A DNA stretch of 31,304 nucleotides from an uncultured Lachnospiraceae bacterium. Its GTDB lineage: Bacteria > Bacillota > Clostridia > Lachnospirales > Lachnospiraceae. A model generated the notes under the pieces. It saw nothing but the letters and a program-made list of their open reading frames with translations. It was not told the DNA's origin and did no database searches. Location: the NCBI GenBank assembly GCA_934320845.1, contig CAKRFU010000028.1:1-31304 (forward strand), read 5' to 3'. Shown here in pieces: positions 1 to 6,139 of this stretch. Each line of letters opens with the position of its first letter. Within the stretch, counting starts at the first letter, position 1. The position numbers were made by a program, and so were the translations under genes.

Positions 1-1
1 G

Positions 2-76
2 GGACAGCAGATTCTTAAACTTATTGACAATGAAAATGGAACATATGACCTTATTGTTAAAAAGGTTGAAGAATAA
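2..76 (+). CDS. C-terminal end of an unidentified protein (partial)
   Basis: The frame is open from base 2 and ends at TAA 74-76. It gives 24 residues beginning GQQILKLIDNEN and ending VKKVEE. Codon use is ordinary for the window, and the next gene starts 60 bases later without a visible terminator, so this is probably the preceding member of the sulfur-carrier operon. The fragment is too short to assign a family; a sulfur-transfer or sulfur-amino-acid enzyme would fit the context, but that is inference only. Confidence 0.5.
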   Translation, partial: GQQILKLIDNENGTYDLIVKKVEE

Positions 77-136
77 AAATAAAAAGTGGTATGTCATTTG
101 AAAACAGTATATCAATTAAAAACAGGAGGGCGAGTA

Positions 137-457
137 ATGGCAAAGAGAGTTTCTAAAGATGATTTTGATAAGGAAGTATTACAATCAGAACTTCCGGTAA
201 TTGTAGATTTCTACTCAGATTCATGTATTCCGTGTAAACAGCTTTCACCTATTCTTGGTGATATTGAGGATGACTACGAGGATAAAGCAAAAGTTGTAAA
301 AGTAAACATCAATTTTGATGAAGAACTTATGGAAAAATATGAAGTCATGGCTTCGCCAACTCTTGTATTTTTTAAAGGCGGAGAAGAAAAAGACAGAACA
401 AGAGGTCTTGTAAAGAAAGCTGAGATAGAAGAAAAACTTAGTGCTTTATTAGTGTAA
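137..457 (+). CDS. thioredoxin family protein
   Basis: A 106-aa single-domain thioredoxin fold. The redox motif is C30-I-P-C33 after the strand VIVDFYSDS, so the usual WCGPC is replaced by SCIPC. The cis-proline loop is present as ASPT, followed by LVFFKGGEE. The start at 137 is chosen because AGGAGG (124-129) sits just upstream; an upstream extension to base 86 has no such site. It leads a tight cluster with a ThiS-like carrier, a ThiF/MoeB-like enzyme and a JAMM peptidase. That suggests a role as reductant or sulfur-relay partner rather than the general cellular thioredoxin. Thioredoxin reductase is encoded elsewhere in the window (8877). The fold is clear; the specific role is inferred. 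Confidence 0.9.
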   Translation: MAKRVSKDDFDKEVLQSELPVIVDFYSDSCIPCKQLSPILGDIEDDYEDKAKVVKVNINFDEELMEKYEVMASPTLVFFKGGEEKDRTRGLVKKAEIEEKLSALLV

Positions 458-499
458 AAACATATAAAACAAAAAATTAAAAGCAGGAGGATATTTAAA

Positions 500-709
500 A
501 TGACTATTACAATAGCAGGCGAGAAGAAAGAATATGCGGAGGGAACAACTATTGCACAGATTATTGAAACTGAGAAGGTAGAAAATCCACTTTATGTAAC
601 AGTTTCATTAAATGATGATTTTGTTGATAAAGACACATTCGATACAACAACAGTTAAAGAAGGAGATTCTATCGAATTTCTTTATTTCATGGGAGGAGGA
701 AGCTTCTAA
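500..709 (+). CDS. ThiS-like sulfur carrier protein with capped C-terminus (HcyS/ThiS family)
   Basis: A 69-aa ubiquitin-fold protein of ThiS/MoaD size. It starts MTITIAGEKKEYAEG and ends FMGGGSF. The family accepts sulfur as a C-terminal Gly-Gly thiocarboxylate. Here Ser-Phe follows the glycines, so the last two residues must be removed before activation. A JAMM peptidase two genes downstream is the natural candidate. This matches the logic of the QbsE/QbsD (thioquinolobactin) and HcyS/HcyD (Wolinella homocysteine) systems. The ribosome site AGGAGG lies at 485-490, and the stop overlaps the next start (TAATG). Thiamine biosynthesis is an alternative, but no thiG or thiH is seen here and thiamine ThiS normally ends in bare GG. 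Confidence 0.88.
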   Translation: MTITIAGEKKEYAEGTTIAQIIETEKVENPLYVTVSLNDDFVDKDTFDTTTVKEGDSIEFLYFMGGGSF

Positions 710-1515
710 TGGCATTTACTAATGAACAGATGGAACGCTACTCAAGACATATTATATTGCAGGAAGTGGGCGTTAAAGGACAGAAAAAATTATTAAACAG
801 CAAGGTGCTTATCATTGGTGCCGGCGGACTTGGAGCTCCTGCCGCAATGTATCTTGCAGCAGCCGGTGTTGGTACTATCGGTATTGCAGATGCTGATGAG
901 GTTGACCTTTCAAATCTTCAGCGTCAGATAATTCATGGAACTGCTGATGTAGGCAAAGCGAAAGTTAAGTCTGCAAAAGAGACAATGAATGCTATGAACC
1001 CGGATGTTACGGTAAATACATATCGTACATTTGTAACATCAGAAAACATCATGGATTTTATAAAAGATTACGACTTTATCATTGACGGAACAGATAATTT
1101 CCCAGCAAAATTCCTTATAAATGACGCTTGTGTAATGGCAAAGAAACCATTCTCACATGCAGGAATCATCAGATTTAAAGGTCAGCTCATGACCTATGTT
1201 CCGGGAGAAGGACCATGCTACCGTTGTGTATTCAAAAATCCACCTCCAAAGGATGCAGTTCCAACATGTAAGCAGGCAGGTGTTATCGGTGCTATGGGTG
1301 GTGTAATCGGAAGTCTTCAGGCAATGGAGGCAATCAAATACATCATCGGAGTAGGTGACCTTCTTGTAGGAAAGCTTCTTACATACGATGCACTTACAAT
1401 GCAGTTTAGAACAGTTAAGCTTCCAAAAGCTGACGGTAAATGTGCAATCTGCGGTGATCATCCTACAATCACAGAGCTTATTGATTATGAGCAGGCAGAA
1501 TGTGACGGTAAATAG
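709..1515 (+). CDS. ThiF/MoeB/HesA family adenylyltransferase (sulfur-carrier activating enzyme)
   Basis: A 268-aa E1-like enzyme that adenylates the carrier's C-terminal glycine for thiocarboxylate formation. It carries the nucleotide-binding loop GAGGLG (residues 37-42), the N-L-Q-R-Q-I segment near 69-74 and D-G-T-D near 126-129. A zinc site is formed by C170, C173, C245 and C248. A conserved cysteine is at 187 in PTCKQAGVIG, equivalent to the MoeB/ThiF cysteine region. No rhodanese domain is fused, so the sulfur donor is separate. Its ATG overlaps the carrier's stop codon, implying translational coupling. By context it resembles HcyF; MoeB or ThiF are alternatives that cannot be separated from sequence alone. 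Confidence 0.92.
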   Translation: MAFTNEQMERYSRHIILQEVGVKGQKKLLNSKVLIIGAGGLGAPAAMYLAAAGVGTIGIADADEVDLSNLQRQIIHGTADVGKAKVKSAKETMNAMNPDVTVNTYRTFVTSENIMDFIKDYDFIIDGTDNFPAKFLINDACVMAKKPFSHAGIIRFKGQLMTYVPGEGPCYRCVFKNPPPKDAVPTCKQAGVIGAMGGVIGSLQAMEAIKYIIGVGDLLVGKLLTYDALTMQFRTVKLPKADGKCAICGDHPTITELIDYEQAECDGK

Positions 1516-1529
1516 AAAGGCAGGGGAAT

Positions 1530-1946
1530 ATGCTTTTTTTAACAAAAAATGATTATGACAAGATTTTAAAACATTGCGAAGCAGGACTTCCTGATGAGGC
1601 TTGTGGTCTTATCGGAGGAACAAAGGAAGGCAATGATAAATATATCAAGAAAGTTTATCTTCTTACAAATATCGACCATAGTAATGAACATTTTTCAATG
1701 GATCCAAAAGAACAGCTTCAGGCTGTAAAAGATATGCGTCAGAATGGACTCGAATTGCTTGGAAATTTCCATTCACATCCGGAATCACCATCAAGACCAT
1801 CTGAGGAAGACAAAAGACTTGCATATGATTCAAAAGTCAATTATCTTATCTTGTCTTTGATGGACAGAGAAAATCCTGTTCTCAAAGCATTTATAATTGA
1901 TGAAGAAAAAAATGTGACTATTGAAGAAATTAAGATTACAGAGTAG
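1530..1946 (+). CDS. M67 family (JAMM/Mov34) metallopeptidase
   Basis: A 138-aa protein with the complete JAMM zinc motif: E23 in PDEACGLIGG, then H81-S-H83-P, seven residues on S91, and D94. This is the single-domain bacterial type (Mec+/QbsD/HcyD). These enzymes either trim residues after the Gly-Gly of sulfur carriers or release an amino acid from the carrier. The carrier 820 bp upstream ends GGGSF and so has a ready substrate tail. The gene starts 15 bases after the ThiF-like stop with AGGGGA upstream and ends the operon, with a terminator hairpin 45 bases downstream. The peptidase call is strong; the substrate is inferred. Confidence 0.92.
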   Translation: MLFLTKNDYDKILKHCEAGLPDEACGLIGGTKEGNDKYIKKVYLLTNIDHSNEHFSMDPKEQLQAVKDMRQNGLELLGNFHSHPESPSRPSEEDKRLAYDSKVNYLILSLMDRENPVLKAFIIDEEKNVTIEEIKITE

Positions 1947-1991
1947 ACTGAGCGAAAGCGATGTCGGTTATAATTTAAAATGGGCGTTATT

Positions 1992-2030
1992 GAAAGAGAC
2001 TGTATAACATGCAGTCTCTTTCTTAAATTT
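1992..2030 (+). terminator. intrinsic terminator of the sulfur-carrier operon
   Basis: A perfect 11-bp stem, GAAAGAGACTG (1992-2002) against CAGTCTCTTTC (2012-2022), with a 9-nt loop, followed by TTAAATTT. Confidence 0.75.
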
Positions 2031-2057
2031 GAAAATTATCTATAAGTATGTTAAAAT
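2029..2057 (+). promoter_or_regulatory. sigma-A-like promoter of the agrA-agrC transcript
   Basis: TTGAAA (2029-2034), a 17-bp spacer and TAAAAT (2052-2057), with an extended -10 TG at 2049-2050. It lies directly after the terminator and about 115 bp before the agrA-like start. The remaining bases to 2172 hold no convincing gene. Confidence 0.55.
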
Positions 2058-2172
2058 GTTTAATATTATCAAGGAAGCAGCAAAGCAGATTGTAAATATA
2101 CATTTGATATAAAAGTTGTACGGAGAAGAGAAGTTGTCTGGCTGGAAATTCAGGGATTAGGGGGGAAATTAT

Positions 2173-2891
2173 ATGTCTGTTAGAATAGCAATATGTGATG
2201 ATGAATATGAAATTTGTGCTTCATAGAAGAAATGCTTACGCAAATGTTGGAGATTAAGGGCATAGATTATGAAATAGAGCCGTTTTATTCTGGAGGATTT
2301 TTGTGCGATGAATTGAAAAGGCACAGATATGATTTGATTTTTCTTGATATAGAAATGCATGAAATAGATGGAATTGAGACAGGAAAATTTATTCGTGAGG
2401 AATTAGGGGATGAAAATGTTCAGATAGCATATATTTCATCAAAAACAGTTTATGCAATGGAATTGTTTGAATTTCATCCGATAAATTTTCTTACGAAACC
2501 ATTAGACTATTCAAAGATTGAAAAAGTTATAGATAAATATTTTGCTATAACAGGGCAAAAAAATGAATTTTTTGAGTATAAAAAGAAAACGGAATTTTTC
2601 AAGATTAAAATGTCAGAAATAATGTATTTTGAAAGTAGAGGTAGAAAAATATCTATTAAAACGGTGAGTGGGGAAGATGAATTTTATGGTTCTATGGATG
2701 ATATCTACTCAAAGGTAAAAAGCAAGGAGTTATTATATATACATAAATCAGTTATAGTCAACTATAGAAAAATAAAAAGGCTTTCGTATGAACAGGTTAT
2801 TATGAGTGACGGTACTATATTCCCGATAAGTCAGTCGAGACGGTCGACAATCAGGCAGATGTGTCTGAAAATACGAAGGGAAGAAAGATAA
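2173..2891 (+). pseudogene. AgrA-like LytTR response regulator, frameshifted near the N-terminus
   Basis: Translation from ATG 2173 (GGGG upstream) gives MSVRIAICDDEYEICAS and then stops at 2224-2226. The rest of the protein (CFIEEMLTQMLEI onward) is in the frame one base back, open from 2211 to 2891. Joined, it is a normal receiver-LytTR regulator of about 239 aa. The receiver has the acidic pair DD in ICDDE and the phospho-acceptor Asp in LIFLDIEM, and the C-terminal DNA-binding domain covers about residues 135-235. A TTG at 2214 could start a shortened protein lacking the first receiver strand and acidic pocket. The kinase gene follows with a TAATG overlap. Either one base was really lost or it is a sequence error. 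There is no slippery heptamer in the right phase, so programmed frameshifting is unlikely here. Confidence 0.8.
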
Positions 2892-3688
2892 TGGAGTATA
2901 TTTTAGAATACATTATAACGATATTTTTATCCTTATTTGAAGTATATATTATATTTAGATATATGAATGTTTTTTTCGGAGACAAGTATTATGATAAGAA
3001 AATCTTATCACTTATATATATATTGTATTTTTCTTATTCTGTTTTTATAAATAATATTAATATGCCTGTATTACTAGGAGTAGGTTTGTCGTTTATATCA
3101 GTTTTTTTGATAAGTTTTTTTTATAGAGCGGCATTTTTAAAACGTTTGATAAGCAGTATTTTGATATATATGTGTTCTTTTATTGCAGAAACAGTAGTTG
3201 CATTAATTGTTAATTTAAATAATTTTAATGTATTAGGTAATATTAATCATACCTCACTAATTATAAATTTGCTAATAAATGTTGCTTTTTTTTTAACATT
3301 ACTTATGATAGAAAAATTTAAACATATAAGACATCATTTGGACGTTCCTAAAAAAATTATTATAGCAGTATTTAGTATACCTGTATCAATAGCTTGTTTA
3401 GTAATTGTTATTTTTTCGCAAGAAGATTTAAATCGGATAATGGCAGATTTAGCATTAATATGTTTAATTGCATCTGTTGTAGTGTTAGTTTATTTATATG
3501 ATTCTTTATCGGAATTACTTACTGAGAAAACAAAAGCAGTCATTGTGCTGAGAGAAAAAGAATATTATAGTCAGCAGGCAATTTTATTAACTGAAAAATA
3601 TGATGAATTGCGTCAATATAGGCATGATATGAAAAACCGCATGATTTCAATGCAGCAAATGTTACAAAAAAACAATATGATGCATTAA
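2891..3688 (+). CDS. AgrC-like sensor kinase, N-terminal part (membrane sensor plus phospho-acceptor His)
   Basis: This 265-aa reading frame starts at ATG 2891, overlapping the agrA-like stop. It has about six hydrophobic membrane segments (residues about 1-205), a short coiled linker and the histidine box RQYRHDMKNRMIS. It then terminates at 3686-3688 just after QQMLQKNNMMH. In AgrC-type kinases this point normally continues into the GHKL ATPase domain, and that domain is present in the next frame (3697-4173). Together they would make a kinase of about 427 aa, the family's usual size. The break lies in a run of seven A (3666-3672) reading A-AAA-AAC in the zero frame. An eighth A, or a -1 slip there, restores LLQK-x-QYDALRDYMEKA. 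The kinase identity is strong; whether a full protein is made is open. Confidence 0.78.
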   Translation: MEYILEYIITIFLSLFEVYIIFRYMNVFFGDKYYDKKILSLIYILYFSYSVFINNINMPVLLGVGLSFISVFLISFFYRAAFLKRLISSILIYMCSFIAETVVALIVNLNNFNVLGNINHTSLIINLLINVAFFLTLLMIEKFKHIRHHLDVPKKIIIAVFSIPVSIACLVIVIFSQEDLNRIMADLALICLIASVVVLVYLYDSLSELLTEKTKAVIVLREKEYYSQQAILLTEKYDELRQYRHDMKNRMISMQQMLQKNNMMH

Positions 3689-3696
3689 GGGATTAT

Positions 3697-4173
3697 ATGG
3701 AAAAAGCAGCACAAAAACTTGAGAAAACATTTATATACAGTAATACTGGTAATATAGCACTGGATAGTGTAATAAATTATAAAGTATCCAAGATGGTAGA
3801 AAGTGGAATAGATGTTGAAATTAATATTGCACTGCCAGAAACACTAGAAATAGATGAAGATGATTTTGTAATAATTATTGGAAATCTTTTAGACAATGCA
3901 GCGGAGGCAACAGGTAAAATAAATAACAGCGGTAAAAAATATATATACATGGATTATGAGTATGATATGGGAAGTGTGTGGATTTGTGTTAAAAACAATT
4001 TTGAAAATGAAATTAAGATTCAAGGCGATAAGTTTATTACGGGTAAAAAAGATAAAAATATACATGGAATTGGTCTGCAAAGTATAAAATCAACTATTGA
4101 AAAGTATAATGGACAAATGGATATTTCGGTGGAAGGTAATATTTTTGTGGTGAATATAATATTGTATCTGTAG
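3697..4173 (+). CDS. AgrC-like sensor kinase, C-terminal GHKL ATPase part
   Basis: A 158-aa frame with the GHKL/HATPase_c_5 domain: N-box IIIGNLLDNAAEA (about residues 59-71) and the G-box HGIGLQSIKSTIEKYNG near the end. Reading the same frame upstream gives QYDALRDYM before the annotated Met, which is the natural continuation of the kinase dimerisation helix in the 2891-3688 gene. The only initiation signal at 3697 is a weak AAGGG, so independent translation is doubtful. It is best read as the second half of one agrC-like gene interrupted by a one-base loss, or a product of -1 frameshifting at the A-AAA-AAC heptamer 24 bases upstream. Confidence 0.78.
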   Translation: MEKAAQKLEKTFIYSNTGNIALDSVINYKVSKMVESGIDVEINIALPETLEIDEDDFVIIIGNLLDNAAEATGKINNSGKKYIYMDYEYDMGSVWICVKNNFENEIKIQGDKFITGKKDKNIHGIGLQSIKSTIEKYNGQMDISVEGNIFVVNIILYL

Positions 4174-4200
4174 ATTGTCTAAAAATCAGGAAAAGTAAAA

Positions 4201-4224
4201 AATAAAGAATAAAGAATAAAGAAT
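4201..4224 (+). repeat. 7-bp tandem repeat, three copies
   Basis: AATAAAG occurs three times head to tail (4201, 4208, 4215), followed by AAT. It is AT-rich and lies just after the agrC-like stop. No function can be assigned. Confidence 0.6.
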
Positions 4225-4242
4225 GTTATAATATTATAAAGT

Positions 4243-4278
4243 AAGGTGCTAAAAGTTTATTTTTTGCATCTTTTTTTA
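4243..4278 (+). terminator. probable terminator after the agrC-like gene
   Basis: AAGGTGC (4243-4249) pairs with GCATCTT (4266-4272), seven pairs including one G-U, and is followed by a T run to 4278. It separates agrA/agrC transcription from the agrD promoter region. Confidence 0.5.
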
Positions 4279-4290
4279 TATAAACTTTAA

Positions 4291-4325
4291 ATTTTTACAA
4301 AAGTTTATATGGATTTTTACAAAAG
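4291..4325 (+). promoter_or_regulatory. direct repeats likely bound by the LytTR (AgrA-like) regulator, upstream of agrD
   Basis: ATTTTTACAAAAG occurs at 4291-4303 and again, identical, at 4313-4325, exactly 22 bp apart (two helical turns). LytTR regulators such as AgrA and VirR bind paired 9-bp direct repeats spaced about 21-22 bp, upstream of promoters with a weak -35. A possible -10, TATGCT, is at 4359-4364, 29 bp before the agrD start. A third related copy (ACAAAAGTTTA) is at about 5985-5995 before agrB. The repeats are seen directly; the binder is inferred. Confidence 0.55.
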
Positions 4326-4392
4326 ACGGCATAAGGGTTAGAAATGAGTTAAAGTAAGTATGCTGAAAAAATAAAAAAGGAGGAGAGATACA

Positions 4393-4530
4393 ATGAAAGA
4401 TAAGGTTATGAAAAATGTGGTTAGAAAGATTATTTATAATGTAGCTTCAAAAAGTGCAAATAGAGGTTGTACAATATTTTTTTACCAACCTAAAATACCT
4501 GAAGCTGTTAAAAAACTTAGGAAATTTTAG
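4393..4530 (+). CDS. AgrD-like cyclic thiolactone autoinducer peptide precursor
   Basis: A 45-aa ORF preceded by a strong AAAAGGAGGAGAG ribosome site. It has the AgrD layout: an N-terminal amphipathic, basic helix (KDKVMKNVVRKIIYNVASK), a core region SANRGCTIFF with a single cysteine at residue 26 (codon 4468-4470), and a C-terminal tail YQPKIPEAVKKLRKF. The Y-x-P-K-x-P-E pattern is characteristic of clostridial AgrD families. By family logic AgrB cleaves after the ring residues and Cys26 forms the thiolactone. A ring of CTIFF or CTIFFY is my guess. It sits after the frameshifted agrA/agrC and 1.6 kb before the agrB gene, an unusual separation. The reading frame is intact. Confidence 0.88.
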   Translation: MKDKVMKNVVRKIIYNVASKSANRGCTIFFYQPKIPEAVKKLRKF

Positions 4531-4599
4531 AAAAATTGAAACAGAATATTTAGTATGTATTAAAAACCAGTAAAAACAAGGGTTATTGGTGGTATTAAA

Positions 4600-4643
4600 G
4601 GAGGTCAATGCTCATTTCGTTTGCAAACCTCCTACTAAAATAA
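4600..4643 (+). CDS. 11-codon leader ORF with hairpin-sequestered ribosome site (putative)
   Basis: The near-ideal site AAAGGAGGT (4597-4605) precedes ATG at 4608. The ORF reads MLISFANLLLK and stops at 4641-4643. GGAGGT (4600-4605) can pair with ACCTCC (4627-4632) inside the ORF itself, so translation and RNA folding would compete. It lies between agrD and the secreted-protein gene 64 bp downstream. It could be a leader peptide controlling 4708-5343, or a fortuitous match. Coordinates include the SD half of the hairpin; the coding part is 4608-4643. Confidence 0.35.
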
Positions 4644-4707
4644 AGGTTTAAAAAGATAAATAAGATATTTTTTTGACACTACCTTAACTATATAGGAGAA
4701 AAATTAT

Positions 4708-5343
4708 ATGAAAAGAAAAATATTAAACTTAATTATTGTTTTTGCAATATTTATTTCAGCAGTAAGAATGGAAAATTTAAATGTTAAAGCTGGATATAAT
4801 GGCGAACAAAAATATACTATAAGTCAATGCATATCATTTGTTAAGCAGGCACCTATGTTGTCAAATATAAGATTATTTCAGGATAATCATGGATATTATG
4901 CAGTTTATAATTGTAATGGAAGGGTTGAGTGTTATTTAGGTAAAAAAAATAGTGAAATGTATTTTAGTGACTTTGCAAAAAAACTTGGTGGAGAAACTAA
5001 TTGTAATGTGAAAAAGTTTACAGTAACTAAGACAGAGAGGGAGTTAAAAAAGATGGGGGTGGGAGTACTGTGTGCGTATATTTGTGGCAAATTAGGGTGT
5101 CCATGGTATACAGGGTATTTGGTTAGTTTTGTTGGAGATAAGTTAGCAGAAAGCGTTCTTAGAAGTCCAGGAGAATATAAGATGACAACAGTTGTTTCAT
5201 CAGTAAGAGTTTTTGATTGTGCATTTGATTCGTATATGACAACATATTATTTTGATACATATGGTAAATTAGAGAAATATAATAAAAAAGCAAAGAAATG
5301 GGAAAAGGTATGGAGCATCAGTAAGCCTGTATTTAATGCATAA
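4708..5343 (+). CDS. hypothetical secreted cysteine-containing protein of the agr island
   Basis: A 211-aa protein I do not recognise. Residues 1-28 look like a signal peptide: basic MKRK, the hydrophobic run ILNLIIVFAIFISAV, and a likely cleavage after VKA. The mature part has eight cysteines, a lysine-rich basic character and a hydrophobic central stretch (about residues 115-150, including VGVLCAYICGKLGC and WYTGYLVSFVGDKL) that could insert in a membrane. The end YYFDTYGKLEKYNKKAKKW is repeat-like and hydrophilic. TAGGAGAA precedes the ATG. It lies between agrD and agrB in very AT-rich sequence, which suggests an effector or modulator exported under the quorum-sensing control, but no homologous family can be named. 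Confidence 0.7.
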   Translation: MKRKILNLIIVFAIFISAVRMENLNVKAGYNGEQKYTISQCISFVKQAPMLSNIRLFQDNHGYYAVYNCNGRVECYLGKKNSEMYFSDFAKKLGGETNCNVKKFTVTKTERELKKMGVGVLCAYICGKLGCPWYTGYLVSFVGDKLAESVLRSPGEYKMTTVVSSVRVFDCAFDSYMTTYYFDTYGKLEKYNKKAKKWEKVWSISKPVFNA

Positions 5344-5380
5344 ATTATGGGTGGATAAAATATAAAGATTAATTATAGAG

Positions 5381-5415
5381 GCATGGCTTGAATAAAATAG
5401 CAAGCCATGCAATTA
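5381..5415 (+). terminator. hairpin after the secreted-protein gene, possible terminator
   Basis: A perfect 10-bp stem, GCATGGCTTG (5381-5390) against CAAGCCATGC (5401-5410). The downstream sequence is AT-rich but has no uninterrupted T run, so termination is plausible, not certain. Confidence 0.45.
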
Positions 5416-5504
5416 TAATATTATATTAATTAAATTTAATATAAAGTTCTTGTTGTGATTACATGATAAGTGTTTTATACTATTATATGGTTTCAGGTTT
5501 TTCA

Positions 5505-5542
5505 ATCATAAATTATTTTACTAGAGAATAATAATTTATGAT
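5505..5542. repeat. 13-bp perfect inverted repeat upstream of the zinc-ribbon gene
   Basis: ATCATAAATTATT (5505-5517) and AATAATTTATGAT (5530-5542) with a 12-base centre, 70 bp before the next gene. Its AT-rich sequence makes chance symmetry easier. It could be an operator or an RNA hairpin. Confidence 0.5.
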
Positions 5543-5612
5543 ATTGAATGCCAATAAAAGTATAGAAATACATCTATGGAAAAATAAATGAAATATTGAA
5601 GGAGAAAGAATT

Positions 5613-5897
5613 ATGAAATGTCCTTATTGTGATTGTGAAGAAAAAGTAAGTGTAAAAATGCTTTTCAATTTAAAATGTTCAAAATGTGGTAAAAAGATTT
5701 CAGATTATAATAAAAAAAATTATTCTGTATTTAGTTGTATTAACACTATGGTTTGCATAATATTATTTATTTTTATCAGTAATTATGGAAATATTTTAAA
5801 AATTGAGAGTTTACGCTTTGAAATATTATCTTTTATTAGTATTTTTTTATTACGCTGTGTATTTGAAAAAATTTTGATTGAAAATTTATATAAATAG
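5613..5897 (+). CDS. small zinc-ribbon membrane protein, unknown function
   Basis: A 94-aa protein. The N-terminus is a compact zinc ribbon, C3-P-Y-C6 and C22-S-K-C25, and two hydrophobic segments follow (about residues 41-58 and 66-82). This resembles the many small two-helix zinc-ribbon proteins of Firmicutes whose role is not known. AAGGAGAAAG lies eight bases before the ATG. Its position between the secreted protein and agrB suggests a role tied to the peptide system (assembly, immunity or regulation), but nothing in the sequence proves it. Confidence 0.65.
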   Translation: MKCPYCDCEEKVSVKMLFNLKCSKCGKKISDYNKKNYSVFSCINTMVCIILFIFISNYGNILKIESLRFEILSFISIFLLRCVFEKILIENLYK

Positions 5898-6139
5898 AAT
5901 GTGAAAAAGTAATCTGCATTAGGGTATTATTTAAAGTATACTAGTATGTTATATTCTTTTTTATAAATTTTGCACTAGTTTTCAACAAAAGTTTAACTGA
6001 AATTATAGCGAAACTATTTTAGAACATAGTTAAGTGGAATTAGGAATATTATTTCTAAGAAAAATTTTTGAGGGTAAATATACTTATTTATATAACTCAA
6101 ATTATAAAATATTTTATATATAAAAGTAGTGAGGATTTT

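Noticed and set aside
1153..1545. Antisense ORF of 130 aa opposite the ThiF-like gene
   Set aside because: Cys/Lys-rich shadow of a well-supported gene, with no ribosome site.
2056..2112. Short ORF MFNIIKEAAKQIV between promoter and agrA-like gene
   Set aside because: No ribosome binding site and starts at the -10 region.
2205..2226. Programmed frameshift in the agrA-like gene
   Set aside because: GAA-ATT-TGT has no X-XXY-YYZ heptamer in the correct phase.
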